A stretch of DNA of 64,000 nt from Branchiostoma lanceolatum (Eukaryota; Chordata; Leptocardii; Amphioxiformes; Branchiostomatidae). Below the pieces are notes generated by a model that saw only the letters and a list, made by a program, of their open reading frames with translations, had not been told where the DNA came from and ran no database searches. Where the stretch lies: assembly GCF_035083965.1 (NCBI RefSeq), contig NC_089736.1:9944207-10008206 (forward strand). The letters are read 5' to 3'. Of this stretch, positions 11,870-23,168 are shown one piece after another. The stretch's first letter is position 1; each line of letters begins with the position of its first letter. Made by a program: the position numbers and the translations under genes.

Positions 11870-12600
11870 CCAAGACCGTTAACTTTGTGTAATGTTGAAG
11901 AACTGTTGTGCTAGAATCTTTGCTATTTGTGGTTCGAATGCACACGACGAACTTTGTAGTAATTTCGAAAGTATTCTCAATATTGTTGGGCTAAGCTGAT
12001 GTTGTGTAGCGAGACTGTCAACTTCCTGTAATGTTGAAGAACTGTTGTGCTAGAATCTTTGCTATTTGTGCTACGAATGCACACGACGAACTTTGTAGTA
12101 ATTTCAAAAGTATTGTTCTCGATATTGTTGGGCTAAGCTGATGTTGTGTGGCGAGACTGTCAACGTTCAGTAATGTTGAACTGTTGTGCTAGAATCTTTG
12201 CTATTTGTGCTACGAATGCACACGACGAACTTTGTAGTAATTTCGAAAGTATTGTTCTCGATATTGTTGGGCTACGCTCAGATGTTGTTTACCGAGACTG
12301 TCAACTTTCTGTAATGTTGAAGAACTGTTGTGCTAGAATCTTTGCTATTTGTGCTACGAATGCACACGACGAACTTTGTAGTAATTTCGAAAGTATTGTT
12401 CTCAATATTGTTGGGCTAAGCTGATCTTGTGTGGCGAGACCGTCAACTTAGTGTAATGTAGAAGAACTGTTGTGTTAGAATCTTTGATGTTTGTACTACG
12501 AATGCACACGACAAACCATGTAGCAATTGAAAAGTATTATTTTTAGCAATATTGTTAGACTAAGCTGATGGTGTGTACCGAGACTGTATAATATTGTTTA
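11870..12600 (+). repeat. Tandem repeat, about 141-bp period, five copies
   Basis: The string CACACGACGAACTTTGTAG recurs at 11,941, 12,080, 12,219, 12,363 and 12,504 (the last with substitutions), giving periods of 139, 139, 144 and 141. Each unit also has GAACTGTTGTGCTAGAATC and ATTGTTGGGCTAAGCTGA. The spacing is not a constant multiple of three, so a protein repeat is unlikely. Confidence 0.9.
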
Positions 12601-13062
12601 TTTGTGAAGATTTTACATGAAGAAGAAAATGCCAAAAAGTTAAGGTTAAATGACGATAAATGAGCTAGGCTGGTAAGCATATGTTTGTAGGAATGTGTAG
12701 AAGCCAGGAATTCATCTGAATTGTGTCCTTCTGCTGTAATATGAGAGTACTTGATCAAGTGTGAAGACTAAATAACACTTCTGTCAAAACCATCAACCAT
12801 CCCCAAACAATGTCAACGGTGGCGCATAGTTTGAGCAAGGATACTTACTAAGTTACTTGTTCAGAAACTATATGGCACTAGAGACTTTGGATCGGTTTTT
12901 GACTAGACAGAAAGTGTCATTTAAATCTTAAGACTGGATCATAAACTCTTATGTTATATCAGAAGGAGATGATTTAGGAGGATTGTTGGGTTTTACTTTG
13001 AAGTTATTCCTGTAAACATCCTTGGACCAGCTTAGTTCATGTTAAAGTGTGTCGAGTCTTTC

Positions 13063-14003
13063 ATTAACATCCACCCATCCACCCCACCCTCCATCCATCC
13101 TCCCTCCATCCATCCAACCCCTCACTCCAGACCCCAACCCCTCACTCCAGACCCCAACCCCTCACTCCAGACCCCAACCCCTCACTCCAGACCTCACTCC
13201 AGTCCCCAACCCCTCACTCCAGTCCCCAACCCTCCATCCATCCAACCCTCACTCCAGACCCCCAACTCCCTCACTCCATCCATCCAACCCCTCACTCCAT
13301 CCATCCAACCCCTCACTCCACTCGAGACCCCAACCCTCACTCCACTCCAGACCCCAAACCCTCACTCCACTCCAGACCCCAAACCCTCACTCCACTCCAG
13401 ACCCCAAACCCTCACTCCACTCCAGACCCCAACCCTCACTCCACTCCAGACCCCAACCCTCACTCCACTCCAGACCCCAACCCCTCACTCCAGACCCCAA
13501 CCCCTCACTCCACTCCCCAACCCCTCACTCCAGACCCCAACCCCTCACTCCACTCCCCAACCCCTCACTCCACTCCCCAACCCCTCACTCCACTCCCCAA
13601 CCCCTCACTCCACACCCCAACCCCTCACTCCACACCCCAACCCCTCACTCCACACCCCAACCCCTCACTCCACACCCCAACCCCTCACTCCACACCCCAA
13701 CCCCTCACTCCACACCCCAACCCCTCACTCCACACCCCAACCCTCACTCCACACCCCAACCCCTCACTCCACACCCCAACCCCTCGCTCCACACCCCAAC
13801 CCCTCGCTCCACACCCCAACCCCTCGCTCCACACCCCAACCCCTCGCTCCACACCCCAACCCCTCGCTCCACACCCCAACCCCTCGCTCCACACCCCAAC
13901 CCCTCGCTCCACACCCCAACCCCTCACTCCACACCCCAACCCCTCACTCCACACCCCAACCCCACACCCCAACCCCTCACCCCACTCCCCAACCCCTCAC
14001 TAA
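13063..14003. repeat. C-rich minisatellite (G-quadruplex-prone on minus strand)
   Basis: About 930 bp built from ACCCCAACCCCTCACTCC-like units of roughly 20 bp, starting with CCATCCATCC-type variants and settling into a regular CACACCCCAACCCCTCACTC array. The minus strand therefore carries repeated GGGGTTGGGG runs. Long open frames exist in three frames (two plus, one minus) only because the unit lacks stop codons; they are not called as genes. Confidence 0.95.
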
Positions 14004-14214
14004 CAAACTTCATTTCAATAAAAGAAATGCTACAGGAGATTACTCGTGTTGACCAGTTCTTTTGTCAAATACTTATAAAATTTTATTACAGAAGAAATGA
14101 TAGTTAAAATAGTTAGTAAATTTTTACCGATAGAAAATTTCTAATGCCGCCAGGCTACCGGCGAAGCCGCGGCCCCACCTGGGCCCGAGACAAATATGTC
14201 ACCCCGTCAAATCC
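13995..14214 (+). repeat. Segment C of the inverted duplication
   Basis: The stretch starting CCTCACTAACAAACTTC and running through TTTCAATAAAAGAAATGC and a GC-rich patch (GCCGCCAGGCTACCGG) is matched almost exactly on the minus strand at 21,005-20,780. It contains AATAAA, so it may be a 3' end region. Its similarity begins exactly at the edge of the minisatellite. Confidence 0.8.
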
Positions 14215-15500
14215 ACTTAGAGAGGGACGGGGGTGTAGTTCATGTTGAAGCTTGTTGTGTTGTTTTTCCTGTTAAAATGCACATTTCAGATAACCTTTGC
14301 ATTGTTTCCCTGCTATATATTTTAAATGATTTCACTCCTTCATTTTATTACTTCTTTTGGCCACTATTTATTATCTTGTCAAAACTACAGCCACCAATTT
14401 GAAAGATTACTAAGTGACATTGATACTGAAATTATACTTTCAAGAAAAGGCGGAATAATTCTTCATGTTAATATCAACTACCAGACCTTTTTGGTATCAC
14501 TAAATTGCTGTGGCCTAATGTCGTTTCAAACTTAATTATAGACTTCAACTAATATCACAGTTGTGCAAAAAATTAAGGGCAATTTGGTTGCAAACTTAAG
14601 CAAATCCTGATTAACTGTGGCGGGTTGTAAGTGGTATCAATAAATAGGAAACAATATGACAAGTAATGCGCCGAGAACTTTTCAGATTGTAAGTTATTTG
14701 CTAGTAATATTCTGTTTCATTAATAATCGTAAGTATTTGGAAGAATTTCTATTACTACTTTTCACAAATGTTTTAATAAAGTCTTCCAAATACTTTAGAT
14801 TATTGCTAAAACGAACTAGCAGTAACTTACAATATGAAATTTTTCATTGCGCGTTATGTATTACTTTTCATATTGTTAGCTATCTACTGCTTCCATATAT
14901 AACCCGTCACATTGGAATTGGCTTAGGTTTGCAAATAAAGATGTTTCTGCACAACTGTGACAAGTCTATAATTAAGTTTCAAACGACATTAGGCCACACC
15001 AGTTTAATCGTTTCATAAAAAAGGTCTACATATTAACATAAAAAATTATTCACCTTTCTTAACTATAATTTCAGTACTAAACTTATAAAGAATGCCAGTA
15101 ATCTTATAAATTGGTGGCTACTTTTACAACTGACAAGATAATAAATTGGCGTGACCTTATGTGTAATAAAATGAACCAGTGAAATCATTTAAAATACATA
15201 TACCAGGAAAACAAACACTACCAAGAATACTTCTTTTTTTAAAACTTTCTTATATTAAAGAAAAATTGCAACACTTTCCAAATTCTAATAAAAAACTTTC
15301 TTGGCAACATTTTCTACCAAGTCTAAATTTCTTGTTTTTATTAAATTGATTATTTTTCTTAAGAAAATATCAGTTTTTTTCTCTCCCCTTTCATGGATTA
15401 TATGAAGAGAAAAAATAACGCATTTTTGGTAGTGAAGGTCATCTAAAATGTGCCATTTAATAGGAAAAAACAACCCAACAAGCTTTAACATGAACTACAC
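14215..15500. repeat. Palindromic inverted repeat with apex near 14,763
   Basis: Plus-strand 14,215 to 14,744 is the imperfect reverse complement of 14,782 to 15,500. Matching arms include AAGTATTTGGAAGA (14,731-14,744) against TCTTCCAAATACTT (14,782-14,795), TTGTAAGTTA.TGCTAG further out, and GTAGTTCATGTT.AAGCTTGTTG at the outer ends. The spacer is about 37 bp. The right arm holds an extra AT-rich insertion at about 15,220-15,430. A third copy of the arm (segment D) is on the minus strand at 20,745-20,435. Confidence 0.85.
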
Positions 15501-15586
15501 TGGTCATGTTTACAGGAATAGCAATTCCTATAAACATAGCAACCAGCCTAGTTCATTTATCGATCAAATCTCTTTATTTCAACAAA

Positions 15587-16145
15587 TACAGTCAAACCTG
15601 CCTATAGCGGTCACTCAAGGGACTGGCCAAAATCGACCGCTATGGACAGGTGGCCGCTCTATAGAAACGGTTGATTTTGACCACGTCAATAAGTGCCACA
15701 TTGAGAAACATTTATTCACATACTATACATGTACAGTGTACAGTCAAACTTGGTCTACCGACCACTTCCACAAGACGACGATCGCCGCTCATTAGATGAC
15801 TGCTTTCGGTTTTTCGGAAATTCAAAACCCCCGCCAGGGGCAAAATAAAACCATAGGCAACATTTTCATGGGTAACACTGCTGTAAAAAAAATATAATGA
15901 CAATATTTTTCTGCCGAGATTTGAGAGAAATCTTGCAGCGACCATGCGCCGGGACCGTTATCGGCAGTGTTTCCAGACCCGCGGGACCGAAAACCGTGTG
16001 GCCGCGACCGCGTTAGACAGTGACCGCTATAGACGAATTCTTAATGCTTACGGCAATGGGAAAAATCCAAGGGACCGACAAAAAGTGACCACTATGGGCA
16101 GGTGGCCGCTATGCAAAGGTGACCGCTAATACAGGTTTGACTGTA
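15587..16145. mobile_element. Inverted-repeat element, CAGTCAAACCTG family
   Basis: The element begins TACAGTCAAACCTGCC and ends CAGGTTTGACTGTA, with TA at both edges. Subterminal strings such as GACCGCTATGGACAGGTGGCCGC recur inside. No coding capacity is seen. Relatives lie at 28,220-29,563 and, decayed, within stefin introns near 37,717 and 45,905. Confidence 0.85.
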
Positions 16146-18282
16146 CATTCAAAATCCTACAAACAAATTGTAGCCATCTTTACACTCAGTACCAAATTGC
16201 AAGCTTTTTTACATTTACCACATAAATTAGAGGATTCATGCATAGTTAACTCACATTACAACTAAATTCCGACAAAGTCCACAGTTCTTTGCAGTTTTAC
16301 TTCATATGTTTGTACAAAGTGACTGTATTGGTTGCGAGGAATTTTGTACCACATAAATTATATGATCTATGCATAGTGAATACACGTTCCAATGTTTGAA
16401 CCATTACAACTAAATTCCGACAAGTACAGTTCATTCATTACATCATTATAGTGAAACAATACTATACGTAGGCACATATTTTGTGGTTTTACGGCAAAAC
16501 CTTACGCGATAAAAACATGTCACATTTTCATGAAGTACTGAAAAGTGTCCGGTTGACATCTATCTTCTTGAGGTCTTAACACGTATACTGCTACAGCGTC
16601 TTTTCTGAAGATACGGCATGTGTCTCAACAGTTCACACGACGTCCGTCTTACACCTTGCATTTCCTGAAACAAAAACAACTGTTATTCATATAGTACTAT
16701 ATGGCCTTACACACAAACAGCAGGGAAAAGTCAGAACCACAAGTCATTATCGTGTGCGTAGAGTACAATTTAGACAATGTCTTCAAGGGTACAACAAATA
16801 TACATTGATTCCAATTTTACAAGTCGGAAAGTTCCCCGGTTTCGTGGAGCATTTATGGACAGATACATAGGCAATGGAAATTACACAACAATAGTTTAAC
16901 TACAATTCAATTCACACCATAGACTCATTTGAACAAGGCCAATTTTGACTGGAAAATGGTTTTATGTGCCCCCTCCCTACTACAGTTTCCTTCAAAATTG
17001 ACAAATGCCCACGTATATAAAGCAAGCTTTCTGTTGCAGGCACTTCAGATATTTGAAAGACTTGAAAAACGTTAAGGTCTCGACATAAGCAAGCAAGCTT
17101 GTGCGAGCTTTGTCTGGTCCTTCTAGTTGGTCTAAGCCTACATTAGTCTTAATTTAGTGCAGCTTGAGATTTTTAAAGTTTAGCCGGATGGGATACGCCA
17201 TTATTAAGCTCTTAAAAGCCAAGATATCGTACGAAGAACTGGTTACGTGTCACGTGATCCAAGCACATTTCTCCAAATTAGTAAGGATCGTATGTTTCTG
17301 CGTTACGGATCGTATGTATTCCGTATGAATTCTTTGACACCCCTGATATTGGTCTAATAAAACAAAACATCTACACTGGACAGACCTGGACCTAAACTAG
17401 TGGGAACAATTATTGTACTGTCTCAAATATTTGCCATGATAAAATTTTAGCTGTTGACGAGTAATCAGCTACTACAGCATATTGGCCGGGCTCTGAAACA
17501 CCAACTCAATGGGGAAATAGGACAATGATGACCTCTGAGATTACAGGGGGGACATAACGGTGCACGGGACGAAAGGGTTTCCATGGTCGGTTGGAGTTTT
17601 CTCTTTCTGGCACTAACAGTCATTTTCGTGTCAAAAAATTTTGCGCCTCATTTTTGACGGAAAAATACTTTTTCCCTCTTATATCTACTAAAATTACAAA
17701 GGTTGAAGAAACCGAAACTCAGGTTTTCTTGTAGCTAGAGGGATATCCTTTATTCCCATTCAGTTGTTTTGGCTCAGAAGTATTTCCTGGAAGAGACGGT
17801 CGCTAGACTTGGGGGTGTGCAAACTCGAATTGAGACCCAATATAAACTAGGGGGTGCCCCCATAACCGTCTACAGCGACCGGAACGACAACCCCCACCCT
17901 ACATCCCGCCAGTGATTTGGCAAACAAAAACTACCTAAAATTCACAACCATTTTGGTGAGGAAACTTTCCTCTAACTTACATACTGATCCATCCACAAAC
18001 TACTAACAGCAACAAAAACATAACCTTCTTTATGAAGGCGATCTTGTAATTCATTTTTGGAAAAAGTTGAATGTCAGCAAAACATTACTTCGATGCGACT
18101 GCGAATTCTATTTAGATTTCAAATTTCAACCAAGCAATACATCAAATAAAGTAAAACAAAAACTTATATTGTTTTTTTGATACTTGGATTTCAATAATAT
18201 TCTGTAAGTGTACATGAGAACCATAACCATATATTAAGTGTTAGCCTCCGTTTCAGTCCAGGTTCTTTGGCTAGGGTGGACG
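16146..18282. other. Intergenic stretch with a small local duplication
   Basis: Two related segments of about 140 bp (around 16,215-16,280 and 16,350-16,425) share ACCACATAAATTA, CTATGCATAGT and ACAACTAAATTCCGACAA. Apart from that I see no gene, RNA or element that I can support. Confidence 0.5.
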
Positions 18283-18798
18283 TATCTGCTTGGGATCCTG
18301 TGGAAGGACTGCGTTTTGTCACTTTCAGCAAAGGTCTATCAAAAACAATTATCACCAGTTGGCATAATAAACCACGACCAGCGCAGAGAAATCTTCACGC
18401 TCCTTTGAGCAGCGACTCGTAACGTTCTATATGACGGGATGTCTATTCAAAATACGACGGACCTGCGGACACCTAACACCTTTTTCTTTTCTTGTGTGGA
18501 CACGGCATGTCTAACAAAAGCGTGAAAGCTGCTAAACAATGGCCGATCATAATCTAACCCCTCACCCTTTTGTTGTCTTTTTCATTAAAAAAAAAAACCC
18601 ACCTCTAACATCTCCAAGCTACGACGGCGGAATCCCACCAAAGATATCAGCAATAGGAAGAAAAATCAGGCCACATTTGAGAAATTTGCAACACGACTTT
18701 GAAGACATGATAATCATTTGTCTGGAGGCATGCGTCACTTCACAAGGGCTTTGCGCAAGCTTTCCACACGGCAGTTACAGGATCCCAAGCAGATAACC
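18283..18798. repeat. Inverted pair with 19-bp ends
   Basis: TATCTGCTTGGGATCCTGT at 18,283-18,301 is matched in inverse at about 18,778-18,796 (ACAGGATCCCAAGCAGATA). The interval contains segment E' of the inverted duplication. The CTGCTTGG core resembles the TCCAAGCAGA MITE terminus in reversed orientation, which may be coincidence. Confidence 0.55.
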
Positions 18799-18919
18799 TG
18801 GTCCCGCTATAGTGGGAAGGACTGCAACTAAATCTGCACCCAGTATTTCGAGCCCTGAAACTCCGAAGGTGAGTGTACCGTCAACTTTGAAAAAAAAAGA
18901 TGATGAACAACTTAACTGT

Positions 18920-19085
18920 TAAACACAGGTCTTCTCCAGAAGAAACTCTTTTCTGCATCCCATCGGCTGGAGTCTGTTGCTGTCAGTTGTCACCCCTCTG
19001 GATACATTTGACTAAATGAAAAGCAGATAAAAGTGTCATACCTCAACATATTGATAAATTTTTAAACGGTTACAATTACTGTAAA
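18920..19085 (-). repeat. Exon-like block B', inverted copy of 10,906-11,060
   Basis: On the minus strand the block reads through GATAAATTTTTAAACGG-type intron sequence in reverse, then CAGCAACAGACTCCAGCC, AGAGTTTCTTCTGG and GTGTTTAACAGTTAAGTTG. It retains the tail shared with block A that plus-strand block B has lost. Confidence 0.6.
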
Positions 19086-19165
19086 TGCATCAAATGTAGT
19101 TCTTGTGAAAAAGGCAGCGAAGAGACTGGTATTTGACCGGTTTCGACTTTGTCTTTTTCAAGAAT

Positions 19166-19297
19166 TACTGTAGATGCAGATATATTCGCGGTGAACTTAA
19201 AACCATTGCAAAACTCTTTTCCACCTACGACCGTAGCGCTTCTATTGTTTCAAACACAAACTTAAAACCACGGCAAACTTAAATTCATTTACAGTAT
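19166..19297. mobile_element. Small MITE, CTGTAAATGC family, decayed
   Basis: The ends TACTGTAGATGCAG and TTCATTTACAGTA are inverse to each other, with ATTCGCGGTGAACTTAAAACC and its inverse inside. A better-preserved member is at 61,860-62,071. Confidence 0.6.
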
Positions 19298-19611
19298 AAC
19301 AGTCAAGAAAGACTAGAAGCAATCCTAATTTACAAATCTGCATACAAACAATGAAATCTAAGATAACAAGCAGTAGTAAAGATAATTCCAGGCCTCTTAC
19401 TCCTGAAACAACAGCACTGGTCATTTCATGTACTGAATACTTGGTCTTCATCACTATCAGGCTTCAGTGATTAGACAATGTTCAAGGCTTAACACTTCAT
19501 TGTTGAGTGGCCAGAAACAAAAAGTTTGACAAAGTCTTTACCGCGAACATGAATGCATGTATAGTATTGTAATTCAGGGAATTTAGGCAACTCAGAAAAG
19601 CAAGGCAAAAA

Positions 19612-19748
19612 TCACAAGAAGATATGGTCAGAACAATTATTAATGAACAACTTAACTGTTAAACACATGTCTTCCAGGAAGAGACTCTTCCTCACACTGG
19701 TGTTAACTGCAGGCTGGAGTCGGCAGCAATGCTGTGTTGGACGACCAT
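19612..19748 (-). repeat. Exon-like block A', inverted copy of 10,402-10,535
   Basis: The minus strand carries a TTGTTGCAG acceptor followed by ATGGTCGTCCAACACAGC, then the same GACTCCAGCCTGCAGTTAAC core and GTGTTTAACAGTTAAGTTG tail. The block lies upstream (in minus direction) of B', as A lies upstream of B on the plus strand. Confidence 0.6.
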
Positions 19749-20434
19749 CTGCAACAAGACCAGAGAAAGTTTGAACAAAATGGAACACAGAGACAACATT
19801 GTCACATCTGAACAACTTGCCCTAAAAATTTGAAGGCAACCAAAGCAATATAGGGCAAACAAATGTTAATATAACAAGAATGCTGACTTTTGTTTGCTAC
19901 TGACATTTACTAATACTGTTAAGCATATTTCAGTAATAATTTTGAGCATTTTAAACCACACAGAAATGTGCCGCTTGATGATCCCCTTAGTTTCGCAAGC
20001 CAACAAAAACCCTGTCAATGATCTTTAGTAAGTTCTCACATCACAACGATGTAGTATTTTTGCATAATGGACGTTGCTATACATTGTGATAGTGTAGTTT
20101 GGACTTAATGTATAGATTTTCAGGCCCTAATATTGCTTGGGTTGCCTTTAATGATTGCATACGTTGTCGTAAGAATATCACCATCCCCAAATATGCAAGC
20201 TGCCATGGAAACGAGAAGCTGGGAATAAATTGCAGTGTTATATAAAACCTGCAGACATAAAAAATGTTTCAATCTTGATATCGGGTTAAATATGACGCTG
20301 GTCTATTATAAAATGTTGCTTAAGTGTAATACAATTAGATAAATCAGTAATAATGAGAATTACAAATGTCCTTTTTTTCCCTTCAGAGAAATTTTCTGCG
20401 TATGAATGTCACAATGACAGGGCCATTAGTTCAA

Positions 20435-21005
20435 GTGTACAATTAAGTTTCAAACGACATTACTAGGCCACAACAATTTAGGTCTAGTATTAGATGTGAA
20501 CATGAAGAATTATTCAGGCTTTTCTTGTAAGTGTAATTTCAGTAGCAAACTTATGATCAATGTCACTTAGTAATCTTTCAAATTGGTGGCTATAGTTTTA
20601 GAACTGACAAGATAATAAGAATAAGTAACAAAATGAGCCAGTGAAATCATTTAAAATAAATATAGCAGGAAAACAATGCAAAGGTTATCTGAAATGTGCA
20701 TTTTAACAGGAAAAACAACACAACAAGCTTTAACATGACCTACACCCCGTCCCCCTCTTAGTGAATTTGAGGGGGTGACATATTTGCCTCGGGCCCAGGT
20801 GGGGCCCGTGGTGCCGCGGCTTACGCCGGTAGCCTGGCGGCGGCATTAGAAATTTTCTATTTTATATCGGTAAAAATTTACTAACTATTTTAACTATCAT
20901 TTCTTCTGTAATAAAATTTTATAAGTATTTGACAAAAGAACTGGTCAACACGAGTAATCTCCTGTAGCATTTCTTTTATTGAAATGAAGTTTGTTAGTGA
21001 GGGAG
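20435..21005 (-). repeat. Segments C and D, minus-strand copy
   Basis: This stretch is the reverse complement of 13,995-14,560: it includes the GC-rich CCGGTAGCCTGGCGG patch, AATAAA-containing C segment, and the AAACAACACAACAAGCTT and TTCAAACGACATTA strings of the palindrome arm. It places another copy of the arm next to the 21.5 kb promoter-like island. Confidence 0.85.
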
Positions 21006-21259
21006 GTTTGGTGAACAATGGAGTCCAGCGTGGCGCACGTGGCGCGAATTTCAGGCCGGGAAAAAAAACGAGAAAACTGAATAAGAAAAATGAGAAATTA
21101 TCGGCCTGAAAATGTTTTATCTTCATGACACTTAAAAAGGTCATTGTTTTACCAACTACTCTGTAAAATATTGAAGAATAGAACGAGGCCGACGGTACAT
21201 AAAATGTGCACGTGTTCGATAGTTTTTCTAGGAAGACAAGACTGCCTGAAGGATAAATT

Positions 21260-21545
21260 TCTACACGAGGCCGCGTCGGAATATCATCCTCACTGTTCCC
21301 GAAATAACGTCCAATTTTCACAAAATTTCCACAAAAAACGACCAGAGATATACAAACAACAAGGTGAAATAGGTCTCACCCTAAAAATGGACGTTTCGCG
21401 GCTCCAAGCACGGATTTCCGACGAGATATTCTCTCCTCGCCCCCGCCGCCATGCCGTCTTCTTCTGATCCTGCACAGTCCGGGCGCATTGGACTATGGGT
21501 AATATGACGTCATCACTTAGCTTTTGGCGCCAAAACTGGACACCT
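21260..21545. promoter_or_regulatory. CpG-rich promoter-like island with CRE and palindromic E2F site
   Basis: TGACGTCA lies at 21,505-21,512 and the perfect palindrome TTTTGGCGCCAAAA at 21,522-21,535, nine bases apart, in the same order and strand as at 7.25 kb. On the minus strand an ATG in GGCATGGCGGCGG context begins a 22-codon frame that ends shortly before a GGTGAGAC donor-like site. Direction of transcription is unresolved. Confidence 0.5.
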
Positions 21546-22636
21546 GTTCCTCTGACAAGGTGGATGACGTATTTATACTTAAAGCGTTAAGAAACGACCA
21601 AAATATTGACTTTTGGACACTTTCGATCCGAATAAAGGCTGTTTCAGGTTACGTCTACAGTGACCATATTTCTGAGAGCACTTTTTATACCAAGAAAGTT
21701 AAATGATCTTAAATAGAACTTCCGAATCTGTGCTTTTACAAATATTGAATTTCCTATACAGCTGGGTGGCCCTTTCCAGCTGCCCGACAAGGGCTCCCCA
21801 CAGCGGAATAAAAAATCACTGCAGCACTTGGAACGTGATAATTTAATTACTTAAATTTGTCAAGTTGTCAGCTAAGATATAACAGCATGTGGTAGCTACT
21901 GAATGATTGGTTGCATTGGATGAAACATTTATTGACAATGCAATCGACATTTTAATGCATATTCATTATGAAGTCTCATAATAAGGGTTCAGGAAGCTCA
22001 AACAAATGACTAAACACAGATCATGGTATACAAAACAACAGATTCTTTATTTTCCTTCTTTCACATCTTCTTGTTTAAGTTTGGAAATTGATTTTGTCAT
22101 TCTACCATATCAGCAGTAGCTTTTCAATATTTCACAGCATATGTTTGGTTGCAAATTATCTTACTAGGTGAACTCGATCTTCCATTCCACAGTACACCAC
22201 ACATTCATGGAGTCCTTTACGCAACGCTTCCACATAAACACAAAGGGAATGTCAATAATAATCATTTTGCAATATGCTGTCTGGGAAAATAATCTTCAAA
22301 AAGTTCATGGAAGTGATCAAAGTATCTTTTGTACGGTTCTAACACAGCTCCCTATTGGTCGCTACGCCTCGCTGCCACAGCAAATGAACCAATGAATGTG
22401 TTTGATACATAGTTACATGGAGTAATGATACATTGTATAAAAAAACTAACTCAGCTGGAGTCATAAGATAACGTTATCATTTCTGGGTTTGCTTTTTTCC
22501 CCCTAAATTTCTCTCCTTGTCACGTTAAAACTTTGACATGCAACCGGATGGAATATACTATCAAGTTCAACATTCTCATGTAAGGGGGATATGTTCAAAA
22601 TATAACTTTATAATCAGATAGTACAGGTACACTTTC
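21546..22636. other. Intergenic stretch, nothing identified
   Basis: No convincing exon, RNA gene or named repeat is seen between the island and the minisatellite. Confidence 0.45.
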
Positions 22637-23033
22637 CCGTCCTTGGTGCTGAACACCTTCCACACATAGCCAAACATTCCTGTTTCTGGCGTTTAACACC
22701 ATCCACACTGGCAAACATTCCTGTTTCTGGCGTTTAACACCATCCACACTGGCAAACATTCCTGTCCTTGGTGCTGAACACCTTCCACACATAGCCAAAC
22801 ATTCCTGTTTCTGGCGTTTAACACCATCCTCACTGGCAAACATTCCTGTTTCTGGCGTTTAACACCATCCACACTAGCAAACATTCCTGTCCTTGGTGCT
22901 GAACACCTTCCACACATAGCCAAACATTCCTGTTTCTGGTGTTTAACACCATTCACACTGGCAAACATTCCTGTTTCTGGCTTTTAACACCATCCACACT
23001 TATAGCCAAACATTCCTGTCCTTGGTGCTGTTC
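22637..23033. repeat. Two-type minisatellite with a B-A-A higher-order unit
   Basis: Two monomers alternate: type A (about 41 bp, TTTCTGGCGTTTAACACC) and type B (about 43 bp, TCCTTGGTGCTGAACACC), both beginning CATTCCTGT. Reading from 22,637 the order is B A A B A A B A A B(partial), so the true repeat is a 125-bp trimer. The minus strand is open through much of it, but the frame shifts between trimers. Confidence 0.9.
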
Positions 23034-23168
23034 TAGATCTGGAGTCGGCGCCTAGTTCAAGGTTGTTGGCGTATGCTGTGTCAGGGGTTTTTCTAGGAAG
23101 AAATTGGAAAGGGGAGCACTGCGAGAGAGCAGGGTTTCCCAACTTCCACAGTAGAGTTTGAGATAATT

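Noticed and set aside
13039..14107. Proline-, serine- and histidine-rich proteins of 337 and 352 residues encoded by the C-rich array
   Set aside because: Overlapping frames on both strands are open because the 20-bp unit has no stop codon. No start context, splice support or non-repeat domain is present.
20890..21321. Minus-strand protein of 143 residues sharing its end with a plus-strand frame near 14,100
   Set aside because: The shared peptide is simply the translation of duplicated segment C, which includes an AATAAA signal and is more likely a 3' untranslated region.
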